Source: Candidatus Sulfopaludibacter sp. SbA3
GTDB taxonomy: Bacteria > Acidobacteriota > Terriglobia > Bryobacterales > Bryobacteraceae
DNA length: 7,439 bases
Direction: 5' to 3'
Assembly: GCA_945861255.1 (NCBI GenBank)
Contig: CAMAUG010000197.1
Coordinates: forward strand, 1 to 7,439
Under the pieces are notes generated by a model that saw nothing but the letters and a program-made list of their open reading frames with translations, did no database searches and was not told where the DNA came from. Positions 1-6,617 of the stretch are shown in pieces; the stretch's first letter is position 1; each line of letters begins with the position of its first letter. The translations under genes and the position numbers were made by a program.

Positions 1-30
1 TGGACGCTGGCAAACTCGAACCGATCTTGG

Positions 31-134
31 TTACACTGTGTCATAGTCAAGGGCCGCTCTCTTTCTCACCGAAACATGTCTTGATACATATGTTTCGGCG
101 TCGGCGAGCGGCCTTTGGTTAGCGGCTAGTGTGA
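31..134 (+). ncRNA. Long imperfect hairpin, candidate structured RNA or terminator
   Basis: Three nested stems are visible. The outer stem pairs 31-37 with 128-134 (6 Watson-Crick, 1 G-U). The middle stem pairs 44-59 with 106-121 (13 Watson-Crick, 3 G-U, including the 8-bp core GGCCGCTC/GAGCGGCC). The inner stem pairs 69-79 with 88-98 (10 Watson-Crick, 1 G-U) and closes an 8-nt loop at 80-87. A 6x6 internal loop separates the outer and middle stems, and a 9x7 loop separates the middle and inner stems. A further weak stem, 21-25 with 138-143 and one bulged C, may extend the base. All wobble positions read as G-U on the plus strand and would be C-A mismatches on the minus strand, so I favour a plus-strand transcript. 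It matches no RNA family I recognise: too short and wrongly shaped for tRNA, tmRNA or SRP RNA. It could also be a terminator for a plus-strand gene left of the window, or a small inverted-repeat element. The pairing is certain; the function is inference. Confidence 0.4.
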
Positions 135-159
135 GATATCCGGGCTAAGACTGGGTACC

Positions 160-178
160 GGTTTCCAACGCGGAAACC
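160..178 (-). terminator. Small hairpin overlapping the proS stop codon
   Basis: A perfect 7-bp inverted repeat, GGTTTCC at 160-166 and GGAAACC at 172-178, encloses a 5-nt loop. On the minus strand its first base is the last base of the proS TAG codon. No T-run follows it in the minus direction, so it does not meet the usual form of an intrinsic terminator. It may act as a 3'-end stabilising or pausing hairpin, or be chance. Confidence 0.25.
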
Positions 179-1620
179 TAGTACGCTTTGGCTATCACCA
201 CGCGCTGCGGCACTGTTTCCCCGGTCACGATACACTTGCCGGGACCGTCGTATTCGTCCACCAGCGGGATGCACCGTACCGTGGCCTTGAACTGTTTCAT
301 CCGCGCGTCGCAGACGGCATCGTCCTTGACATGTGCCATCACGAATTTCCCGCCGCCCTTTTCCGCCGTCACCTCGCGCAGTATGCCTTCCACTTCTTCA
401 ATCGAATCGGCCAGTACGGTGTTGTCCTTTAGGCGCTGCTTGGCGGCGGCGTATAGGTCTTTCTGCATCCGTTCGAGCAAACCGGGGACGATGGCCGCGA
501 TTTCACCCTGCGGAACCACTTCTTTCGCGCCGGTATCGCGCCGCTTCACGACGATGTTGCCGGACGCCAGATCGCGCGGCCCCAGTTCCAGCACCAGCGG
601 CACGCCGCGCCGCTCCCAGTGATAAAACTTGGCCCCGGGAGTCTGGCCTTCCCGCAGGTCCAGCTTCGCGCCCACGTCCTTGGCGATCTTCGCGGCGGCT
701 TCCAGCACGCCGGCCCGCTCTTCGTCCTTTCGATAGATGGGCACCAGCACCGCCTTGTGGGGCGCCAGTTTGGGAGGCAACACCAGCCCCTTGTCGTCGG
801 AATGCGACATGATCAGCCCGCCGATCAGGCGCGTGGAAACACCCCAGCTGGTCTGCCACACATAATCGAGCTGGCCTTCCTTGTTCTGGAATTTCACGTC
901 GAAGGCTTTGCCGAAATTTTGACCCAGGTCATGCGAGGTGCCCGCCTGCAACGCCAGCCCGTTCTGCATCATGCCTTCAATGCAATAACTGCGCAGCGCG
1001 CCCGCGAATTTTTCGGATTTCGTCTTCACCCCCCGGATCACGGGCATTGCCATGACGTCCTCGGCCACCTCCGCGTACACATCCAGCATGCGCAGCACTT
1101 CTTCGAGCGCTTCTTCATGCGTGGCATGCGCGGTGTGGCCCTCCTGCCAGAGAAACTCCGTTGTGCGCAGGAACATGCGCGTGCGCAGCTCCCAGCGGAT
1201 GACGTTGGCCCACTGGTTGGTGAGCATGGGCAGATCGCGCCAGCTCTGAATCCACTTGGCGAAGAAGTGCCCGATGATGGTCTCCGACGTGGGACGGATG
1301 ACGTAGGGCTCCTCCAACTGCTTGCCGCCCGCGATGGTGACGACGGCGAGCTCCGGCGAGAAGCCTTCCACGTGCTCGGCTTCTTTTTGCAGGAAGCTCT
1401 GCGGGATCAGCAGAGGGAAATAGAAATTCTGATGACCCGTGTCTTTGAAGCGCTGGTCCAGTTCGCGTTGCAGCAGTTCCCACACGGCGTAGCCGTTGGC
1501 GCGGATGACCATGCAGCCCTTGACGATTTCCGCGGGTTCCGCCATGTCGCCGGTAATAACCACGTCTTGATACCACGCGGCAAAATCCTTGCCGCGCGCG
1601 GTGATGGGAGATTCAGCCAT
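178..1620 (-). CDS. proS: Proline--tRNA ligase, short (archaeal/eukaryote-like, type 3) form
   Basis: This class II synthetase charges tRNA(Pro) with proline in the cytoplasm. The 480-aa protein has the length and layout of the short ProRS form, without the editing insertion of the E. coli-type enzyme. Class II signatures are clear: motif 1 ending in FYFPLLIP (66-73), the RPTSET loop (109-114), motif 2 from RWE through FLRTTEFLWQEGHTAH (142-165), the AGTSHDLGQNF substrate segment (227-237), and motif 3 around STRLIGGLIMSHSDDKG (262-278) with Arg264. An anticodon-binding domain follows (about 288-385), then the C-terminal domain with the typical terminal Tyr480. Of the four zinc-ligand positions expected from family spacing, only Cys437 and Cys463 remain; Lys432 and Thr466 occupy the others. 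The ATG at 1620 is chosen because it begins the usual N-terminus just before the conserved DFAAWYQDVV segment. No Shine-Dalgarno sequence is visible. It starts 35 bp after the permease stop, so read-through is likely. Function is near certain. Confidence 0.97.
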   Translation of the reverse strand: MAESPITARGKDFAAWYQDVVITGDMAEPAEIVKGCMVIRANGYAVWELLQRELDQRFKDTGHQNFYFPLLIPQSFLQKEAEHVEGFSPELAVVTIAGGKQLEEPYVIRPTSETIIGHFFAKWIQSWRDLPMLTNQWANVIRWELRTRMFLRTTEFLWQEGHTAHATHEEALEEVLRMLDVYAEVAEDVMAMPVIRGVKTKSEKFAGALRSYCIEGMMQNGLALQAGTSHDLGQNFGKAFDVKFQNKEGQLDYVWQTSWGVSTRLIGGLIMSHSDDKGLVLPPKLAPHKAVLVPIYRKDEERAGVLEAAAKIAKDVGAKLDLREGQTPGAKFYHWERRGVPLVLELGPRDLASGNIVVKRRDTGAKEVVPQGEIAAIVPGLLERMQKDLYAAAKQRLKDNTVLADSIEEVEGILREVTAEKGGGKFVMAHVKDDAVCDARMKQFKATVRCIPLVDEYDGPGKCIVTGETVPQRVVIAKAY

Positions 1621-1655
1621 GAATTTCTAGAATACGCTACGGACGCGAGCTGAAC

Positions 1656-4085
1656 CTATTCCTGGCGCAACGCCACGGCCGGATCCACGCGCATCGCGCG
1701 CCATGCGGGGATCACGCAGGCCGCCGCCGCCGTTGCCAATAAGATGGCGGCGACTGACGCCATGGTCGCCGGATCGCGCGGGGCAACGCCGAAGAGGATC
1801 GCCGTCATCACGCGCGTCAGCGCCAGCGCTCCCGCGAATCCGATGGCCAGGCCCGCGAGGGTCAGCAGCAACCCGCTGCCGAGCACAAGCTTCATGAGAT
1901 CCGCCGGTTTGGCTCCTAACGCTGCGCGCAGCCCCAGTTCATGGGTACGCTGCGCCACGGAATAGGACATCACGCCGTAAATCCCGATCGCCGCCAACAA
2001 CAGCGCCAACCCGCCGAACACGCCGAGCAGAAGCGCTTCCAACCGGCCGGCCACCAGCGATTCGCTCCTGATTTCCTCCATGGTCCGCACATCGCTCACG
2101 GCTTGTTCGCGGCTGACCTGGGCGATGGCCTGGCGAATCGAGCGCTCGAGCGAGCGCGGCTCCACGCCGGTGCGTATCGCGAGGCTCGGTGAATAATGCG
2201 GGCTCTGCGCGAGCGAAACATAGACGCCCGCGCTCCGTTGATCGCTCAGGTTGTTGATCTTTTCATCGGCGATGACGCCGACGATTTCCCACGGAACATC
2301 TTTCCCGTACTCGGGCGTGCCCGGAACGTCGTAGGGCATCAACAACCGCTGCCCAACGGGCTCTTCATTCGCGAAGTACCGTTTGGCGGCCGTTTCATTG
2401 ATCATCAGCACGCGCGGCGCGCCCGCGGTGTCCCGTTCGGTGAGCGCGCGGCCCTTGCGCACGGTGATGCCGAGCGTATCGAAATACGACGGGCTCACGA
2501 TTTTGTAAAATCCAGAAGGCCAGCGGGCATGGTCGCCATCGGCGCGCCCGGCCACGGCGAATGACGTGATCATCGCCCAGCCCTGCAACGGCAGCGCGGA
2601 TGTAAGCGCGGTGCTCCGCACCCCTGGCACGCCCTCGACGGCCGTACGAATCTGACGCAGGTATGCTTCGAGTTGCGCGGGCTCGGGAAAACGCGCCGGG
2701 GCGACGGGGAGCCGCATAGTCAGGACGTTAACGGCCTTGAATCCCATCTCCACGTCCAGCAGTTGAAAGAAGGTCCGCAGCATGAGCCCGGCGCCCGTCA
2801 ACAGCACGAACGCCAGCGCGACTTCAGCCACGACCAGGGAGTTGCGTAGACCGCGCCGGGCTCCGCCGGCAACACCGCGGCCGCCCTCCTTCATGACCGC
2901 GGCCAAGTTCGGATTGGTGGCGTGCAACACCGGAGCAAGGCCAAACAGGATTCCCGTGCAGACGGAGACGGCCAGCGCGAAAAGCAGAACGCGCATGCTC
3001 ATCGTCACCTGTACTTCCGCGGGCAGCGCAGCCGTCGGCAGCGCCGCGCTCAACGCCCGCATCGCCGCGTACCCAATCGCTACACCGGCGCCGCCCCCAC
3101 ACGCGCTCAGCAGAATGTATTCCGTCAAAGACTGCCGCGCCATCCGCCAGCGTCCCGCGCCCAGCGAAGCACGCACGGCAGCATCACGCTCGCGTGCCAC
3201 GGCGCGGCTCAGGGCCAGATTCGCAAGGTTCGCGCAACCGGTCAACAACAGCATCCCGACCGCGGCCATCAGCACGATCATGGATAAGCGGGCTCCTGGC
3301 GCCAGCAGGATGTCCGCGAACCTGTCTACGGCGACGCTCCAGCCCTTGTTGGTTTCCGGATGCTCGGCGGCGATTCGCGCGGCGATGGTTTTCATCTCCA
3401 CTTGCGCCTGTTGCAGTGTGACTCCACGTTTGAGCCGGCCGAAGACGCCGAACCAGCGCAAAGCGCGCGTCATCTCGGACGGCTTGAAGGCCATGGGCGT
3501 CCAGATCTGCTGCCGGCCGCGATCGAAGGAGGTTCCCGGAGGCAACACTCCCACTACCGTGTACGCTTCACCGTCCAATTGCACCGCGCGGCCGGCGATG
3601 GATGGGTCCGCGCCAAAATTTCGCAACCACAGCGCGTTGCTCAGCACGGCCACGCGATCCTTTCCGGGCTCGGCCTCCTCGTCCAGAAATAAACGGCCCA
3701 AGGCCGGCTTGACTTTCGCGATGTCAAAATAATTCGGAGAAACGCGCGCGCCGCGCACGAAAACCGGCGCGTCGATTCCGGAAATGGTCATTGATGTTAA
3801 CGTCTGGGCCGCAAGAAATTCGAACGAGCTGCTCTGTTTTTGCCAGTCGAGGAAGTTCAAGGTGGAGGTTCCTCTCAAGCCGCCCTCCGGCGTGGCTTCC
3901 AAAACGCGCACGATGCTGTCTGGATCGGGATAGGGCAGCGGATTGAGCAATACCGCATCTACAACGCTAAAGATGGCCGTGGAAGCGCCGATCCCCAGCG
4001 CGAGGGTGAGAATCGCCACAACAACAAATCCAGGACTGCCGCGTAACACGCGGACAGCATAGCGCAAGTCTCGTATCCAGTCCAT
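1656..4085 (-). CDS. ADOP/MacB-FtsX-type duplicated ABC transporter permease
   Basis: An inner-membrane permease of 809 aa, built as two MacB/FtsX-type halves. Visible order: the DLRYAVR start, TM1 (about 20-44), a periplasmic core domain (about 50-260), three TM segments (about 268-289, 325-347, 366-388) with a cytoplasmic RERDAAVRASLGA loop at 298-310, TM5 (about 416-437), a second periplasmic domain (about 445-675), and three TM segments (about 685-705, 733-755, 775-797) with the matching RTHELGLRAALGA loop at 713-725. The end, WRAMRVDPAVALRQE, is typical of the family. The two loops resemble the coupling loops of FtsX-like permeases, so an ATPase partner is expected, yet none is encoded in the window; 'orphan' genes of this kind are common in Acidobacteriota. 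Relatives act in mechanotransmission or export (MacB, LolCDE, FtsX), but the substrate here cannot be read from sequence. The ATG at 4085 directly precedes the conserved N-terminus. It lacks a Shine-Dalgarno sequence and has a hairpin in that place. Confidence 0.93.
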   Translation of the reverse strand: MDWIRDLRYAVRVLRGSPGFVVVAILTLALGIGASTAIFSVVDAVLLNPLPYPDPDSIVRVLEATPEGGLRGTSTLNFLDWQKQSSSFEFLAAQTLTSMTISGIDAPVFVRGARVSPNYFDIAKVKPALGRLFLDEEAEPGKDRVAVLSNALWLRNFGADPSIAGRAVQLDGEAYTVVGVLPPGTSFDRGRQQIWTPMAFKPSEMTRALRWFGVFGRLKRGVTLQQAQVEMKTIAARIAAEHPETNKGWSVAVDRFADILLAPGARLSMIVLMAAVGMLLLTGCANLANLALSRAVARERDAAVRASLGAGRWRMARQSLTEYILLSACGGGAGVAIGYAAMRALSAALPTAALPAEVQVTMSMRVLLFALAVSVCTGILFGLAPVLHATNPNLAAVMKEGGRGVAGGARRGLRNSLVVAEVALAFVLLTGAGLMLRTFFQLLDVEMGFKAVNVLTMRLPVAPARFPEPAQLEAYLRQIRTAVEGVPGVRSTALTSALPLQGWAMITSFAVAGRADGDHARWPSGFYKIVSPSYFDTLGITVRKGRALTERDTAGAPRVLMINETAAKRYFANEEPVGQRLLMPYDVPGTPEYGKDVPWEIVGVIADEKINNLSDQRSAGVYVSLAQSPHYSPSLAIRTGVEPRSLERSIRQAIAQVSREQAVSDVRTMEEIRSESLVAGRLEALLLGVFGGLALLLAAIGIYGVMSYSVAQRTHELGLRAALGAKPADLMKLVLGSGLLLTLAGLAIGFAGALALTRVMTAILFGVAPRDPATMASVAAILLATAAAACVIPAWRAMRVDPAVALRQE

Positions 4086-4089
4086 TGGT

Positions 4090-4104
4090 TCGCGTGGTGC
4101 GCGA
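4090..4104 (-). promoter_or_regulatory. Hairpin immediately upstream of the ADOP start codon
   Basis: On the minus strand TCGCG and CGCGA pair as a 5-bp stem with a 5-nt CACCA loop, ending 4 nt before the ATG at 4085. It lies where a Shine-Dalgarno sequence would normally be, and none is seen. It could limit ribosome access, or be chance in GC-rich DNA. Confidence 0.3.
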
Positions 4105-4120
4105 GGTTCCGGTCAGGTTC

Positions 4121-4134
4121 GCCGCGCACGCGGC
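4121..4134. repeat. Near-perfect 14-bp palindrome in the ADOP leader
   Basis: GCCGCG and CGCGGC are inverted around a CA centre. It lies about 36 bp upstream of the permease start and downstream of the candidate -10 box. It could be a protein-binding operator or a short RNA hairpin. In DNA this rich in GC such palindromes also arise by chance. Confidence 0.3.
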
Positions 4135-4178
4135 CGGCCCGGCACGAAAAGTCGCGCCAGTTTCCGTACAACTTGCTT

Positions 4179-4184
4179 AGTATA
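4179..4184 (-). promoter_or_regulatory. Candidate -10 box (TATACT) for the ADOP permease gene
   Basis: Read on the minus strand the hexamer is TATACT, one base from the sigma-70 consensus TATAAT, in the only AT-rich patch of the gap. No good -35 hexamer lies 15-18 bp upstream. If used, the transcript would have a leader of about 85-90 nt that contains both inverted repeats described above. Weak evidence. Confidence 0.3.
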
Positions 4185-4331
4185 TCGGGAATATCAATCG
4201 AAATGCGGCGCGGGACGCAGCGCCAAACAGACAACGGTAACCCCAATTCGGCATGCAGGCTGAGCCCGACAGTAGAAAAATACGTCTGTTCTCTGCTAGT
4301 GGCGTTAGTCGCGCGATCGAAAGCGTGGGCC

Positions 4332-5525
4332 TTAATACAGGATCACGAAACCGCCGTCGCGTCTCGCTGCGACAGTGGCGAAGCTCCAAGTGGGAATGCC
4401 TGGCATTTGCCTGGGTTCGGCAGTGGGCCGCCCTCGCTTGTCGTAGAGTTGGTAGGCTAAGGAGCCACCCTTTTGCCAGGCCGTCCCCTCGGTCCAGACC
4501 AGCAGAACCTCGCCGGCGCGGTTCACGGAGATGCGCGGATGTTTGCGGCTTTTACTCTCTCCCACAGGGGCGATCGGCTGAGGACTACCACCATTAAGTT
4601 GCGCCCAGTATACCTGCCCCCCCGTTTCCCAGGCTCCCACCACGCGATCACCGTTGTCCGCGATGTCCATGCTGCTCATAGGACATGCATTGATGTCCCA
4701 TTTGTGCAACAAACCGCCGGAAAAACTCTGGCTGCGATCTTTGGAACTGAGCACGTAGATGTCGCGGTGGATTGACTCAGTCGCGGAACGGTACAGCGTC
4801 CACAGGTTGCCGCTTTGGTCAGCGTGGGCTTTCATGCCGCAGCATCCGCAAGCTCCAGTTGGCCGTGACCAAACGGCGCGCTCTCCCCCGAACGAGCGGC
4901 CTTCGTCTTCTGACTTGGTTAGAAAAACCCGCCGCCGCGCTTCACCGGCGCCATGTCCCTTGGCTTCATTCAATGCAATGCCATGCCAAAGCACGTAAAC
5001 GCTTCCCGCGCCGTCCGCGGCAATCGAGCCGCCGCCGTCAAGCCCGAACGATCCATGCATGAGGCTGCGTTGGGGCTCGAAAACTTTGCCCGCATCGTCA
5101 TGACGGCTGTAGAGCATGGGCATGCCGGGCTTACCGGCATCAGGGTTCATCGGCCCTTTGGGTTCGGCCTCGGACGAGCCATTCCAGGCGACATGTACGC
5201 GGCCTGCCTTGCCAATGGCAAGCTGCGCCCCACGAATCGTGCCAATAGCAATGGCGCTGCGCGGCTGGCTATTCACACGAACGCTGGAGGAGAACGTCGA
5301 TCCATCATCAAGGGACTGGACGTAGAACACATCGCCGTGATCCGCGTCACCGGCAAAATATAGCAGGTGCAGCACGCCACGATCATCCACGACGCATTGC
5401 GGCTGCAAACCGCCAGCAGGCACACGCAGGACACGCACTCGTTCGCCGATGCGCTTGTTGCTATCGGCGGCAAGACTGGTCAGTGCGCCTGCACATGTCA
5501 GCGCTGCCTGCCTTCTGGTCATCAT
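4332..5525 (-). CDS. Secreted BNR/Asp-box sialidase-like beta-propeller protein
   Basis: The 397-aa protein opens with a possible export signal: twin arginines at 4-5, a hydrophobic stretch to about 20, and a plausible cleavage site near SLA-AD, so a periplasmic or extracellular location is likely. The rest reads as repeated short beta-strands of a sialidase-type propeller. Asp-box-like motifs are SLDDGSTF (71-78), SEDEGRSF (205-212) and a degenerate SKDRSQSF (261-268). A CGCC cluster (226-229), a following RDIYV segment (254-258) and a W-x-I-x-x-CP element (276-282) resemble a group of sialidase-annotated bacterial proteins I recall; this is from memory. I see no convincing sialidase catalytic arginine triad or FRIP motif, so glycosidase activity is not claimed. 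Translation start is well supported: GGAGGA lies 5 nt before the first of two consecutive ATGs. It follows gap by 42 bp without a terminator, so it is probably co-transcribed with it. Its real substrate or partner is unknown. Confidence 0.75.
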   Translation of the reverse strand: MMTRRQAALTCAGALTSLAADSNKRIGERVRVLRVPAGGLQPQCVVDDRGVLHLLYFAGDADHGDVFYVQSLDDGSTFSSSVRVNSQPRSAIAIGTIRGAQLAIGKAGRVHVAWNGSSEAEPKGPMNPDAGKPGMPMLYSRHDDAGKVFEPQRSLMHGSFGLDGGGSIAADGAGSVYVLWHGIALNEAKGHGAGEARRRVFLTKSEDEGRSFGGERAVWSRPTGACGCCGMKAHADQSGNLWTLYRSATESIHRDIYVLSSKDRSQSFSGGLLHKWDINACPMSSMDIADNGDRVVGAWETGGQVYWAQLNGGSPQPIAPVGESKSRKHPRISVNRAGEVLLVWTEGTAWQKGGSLAYQLYDKRGRPTAEPRQMPGIPTWSFATVAARRDGGFVILY

Positions 5526-5530
5526 CGCGT

Positions 5531-5536
5531 TCCTCC
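5531..5536 (-). promoter_or_regulatory. Strong ribosome binding site of the sialidase-like gene
   Basis: On the minus strand GGAGGA lies 5 nt before the ATG at 5525 and 8 nt before the second in-frame ATG at 5522, so either could initiate. It is the only clear Shine-Dalgarno sequence at a gene start in this window. Confidence 0.8.
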
Positions 5537-5567
5537 GGACCTCCCCTCTTTGAGCCGCAAACCGGTT

Positions 5568-6578
5568 CTACAGCCCCTTCTTCGCCAGGAACTCGACCAG
5601 ATCCACAACGCGCATCGAATAGCCCCACTCGTTGTCGTACCACGCGACCACCTTCACCAGGTTCCCATCCAATACCTTGGTCAGCTGCGCGTCGACGATG
5701 GAACTGTTCGGGTTGTGCAGCATGTCGGTGGAGACCACCGAGTCCTCGGTATAGGCGAGGATGCCTTTCAGCGGTCCATCGGCGGCGGCCTTCAATGCCG
5801 CGTTCACTGCCTCGGTGGTGGTGGGCTTCGCCAGCACGGCGACTAAATCCACAACGGAGACATTGGGCGTGGGAACGCGCATGGCATAGCCGTCGAGTTT
5901 ACCCTTCAACTGCGGCATCACCAGGCCGATGGCCTTTGCGGCGCCGGTGGTGGTGGGAATCATATTGAGCGCGGCTGCGCGGGCGCGGCGCAGGTCGCTG
6001 TGCGGGAAGTCCAGCACATTCTGATCGTTGGTGTAACTGTGGATGGTGGTCATCGAGCCCTTCTCGATGCCAAACGTTTCATGCAGGACCTTGACCACCG
6101 GAGCCAGGCAGTTGGTGGTGCAAGACGCGTTGGAGATGATGTTGTGCTTGGATGCGTCGTAGGCGCCGTCGTTGACTCCCAGCACCACCGTGATGTCTTC
6201 ATTTTTGGCCGGCGCCGAGATGATGACCTTCTTCACGGACCCGCGCAGATGCTTGGCGGCGTCCTTGGCATCGGTGAATCTTCCAGTGGATTCCACCACC
6301 ACCTGCGCGCCCACGCCGGGCCAGTCGATTTCAGCCGGGTCTTTGACCGCGAAAATCCTGATGCGCTTGCCGTTGACCACGATGGCATCGGCTTCCACCT
6401 TCACTTCGCCGTCCAGCCGGCCGAGGATTGAATCGTACTTCAGCAGGTGCGCGAGCGTCTTGACGTCGGTTAGATCGTTGGCCGCGACAAACTCGATATT
6501 GGGGTTGTGCAACCCCGCGCGGACAACATTGCGGCCAATGCGGCCAAATCCATTGATTCCAACTTTGATTGTGGGCAT
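5568..6578 (-). CDS. gap: Type I NAD-dependent glyceraldehyde-3-phosphate dehydrogenase
   Basis: This cytoplasmic glycolytic enzyme oxidises and phosphorylates glyceraldehyde-3-phosphate to 1,3-bisphosphoglycerate with reduction of NAD+, and runs in reverse in gluconeogenesis. The 336-aa length is normal for the homotetrameric family. The Rossmann signature GINGFGRIGRNV is at 8-19. Asp35, in the AANDLTD segment, is the residue that usually selects NAD over NADP. The catalytic motif SNASCTTN (149-156) supplies Cys153, with the partner His180 in TTIHSYTNDQ. The NAD-interacting C-terminal WYDNEWGYSMR segment is at 313-323. All key residues are present. The ATG at 6578 is fixed by the family N-terminus (MPTIKVGING). 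No strong Shine-Dalgarno is seen; a TATACT box 8 nt before the ATG could mean a very short leader. It lies 55 bp downstream of the transporter gene and 42 bp upstream of the sialidase-like gene. No other glycolytic gene is in the window. Confidence 0.98.
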   Translation of the reverse strand: MPTIKVGINGFGRIGRNVVRAGLHNPNIEFVAANDLTDVKTLAHLLKYDSILGRLDGEVKVEADAIVVNGKRIRIFAVKDPAEIDWPGVGAQVVVESTGRFTDAKDAAKHLRGSVKKVIISAPAKNEDITVVLGVNDGAYDASKHNIISNASCTTNCLAPVVKVLHETFGIEKGSMTTIHSYTNDQNVLDFPHSDLRRARAAALNMIPTTTGAAKAIGLVMPQLKGKLDGYAMRVPTPNVSVVDLVAVLAKPTTTEAVNAALKAAADGPLKGILAYTEDSVVSTDMLHNPNSSIVDAQLTKVLDGNLVKVVAWYDNEWGYSMRVVDLVEFLAKKGL

Positions 6579-6586
6579 GAGTCTTC

Positions 6587-6592
6587 AGTATA
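6587..6592 (-). promoter_or_regulatory. Candidate -10 box (TATACT) just upstream of gap
   Basis: On the minus strand TATACT ends 8 nt before the gap ATG, preceded by TTT. With usual spacing, transcription would start within one or two bases of the ATG, giving a nearly leaderless mRNA. This would fit the lack of a Shine-Dalgarno sequence. No matching -35 hexamer was found, so the call is weak. Confidence 0.25.
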
Positions 6593-6617
6593 AAACTAGA
6601 CCGGACAGCCCCGAGTC
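6592..6617 (-). terminator. Weak terminator-like hairpin after the transporter gene
   Basis: On the minus strand, starting 16 nt after the transporter stop, GAC-t-CGG pairs with CCGGTC (6 bp with one bulged T, 6-nt loop, 6599-6617). Three bases later comes TTTT (6592-6595). The stem is short and the T-run is brief and offset, so termination is probably partial. Its place between the transporter stop and the candidate gap promoter is sensible. Confidence 0.3.

Larger units (their letters stand above)
4086..4331. other. 246-bp intergenic region, probable leader of the ADOP permease gene
   Basis: This is the largest gap in the window. The half next to the permease is GC-rich and carries two short inverted repeats. 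The middle has an AT-richer patch with a -10-like box. I see no T-rich terminator hairpin for the sialidase-like gene and no convincing small gene. The short open frames crossing it begin or end inside neighbouring genes and lack recognisable protein features. Confidence 0.5.

Noticed and set aside
31..134. Long hairpin as an integron attC site
   Set aside because: The ends lack the RYYYAAC and GTTRRRY core sites, and there is no integrase or cassette context.
31..134. Long hairpin as a retron msr-msd RNA or a tRNA
   Set aside because: No reverse transcriptase is present in the window, though the left side is unseen. The stems do not form a cloverleaf, and there is no T-loop or CCA end.
1625..1632. 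TTCTAGAA palindrome and an overlapping TATTCT -10-like box before proS
   Set aside because: No -35 element is present at suitable spacing. The short gap after the permease makes co-transcription the simpler explanation.
619..1653. 344-codon plus-strand open frame opposite proS
   Set aside because: It lies wholly antisense to a gene with all ProRS motifs, and its translation is histidine-, arginine- and glutamine-rich with no recognisable fold. Long antisense frames are expected from the codon bias of GC-rich genes.
2782..3732. 316-codon plus-strand open frame opposite the permease
   Set aside because: Its composition (Ala, Arg, Ser, Pro, Thr) is that of a shadow frame, and it is antisense to a well-supported membrane protein.
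4177..4389. 70-codon minus-strand frame across the end of the sialidase-like gene
   Set aside because: It begins inside the sialidase-like gene in another frame and shows no ribosome binding site, domain or membrane segment that would support a real gene.
5560..5567. AACCGGTT palindrome just after the gap stop codon
   Set aside because: An 8-bp perfect palindrome is easily explained by chance, and nothing near it suggests an operator or terminator.
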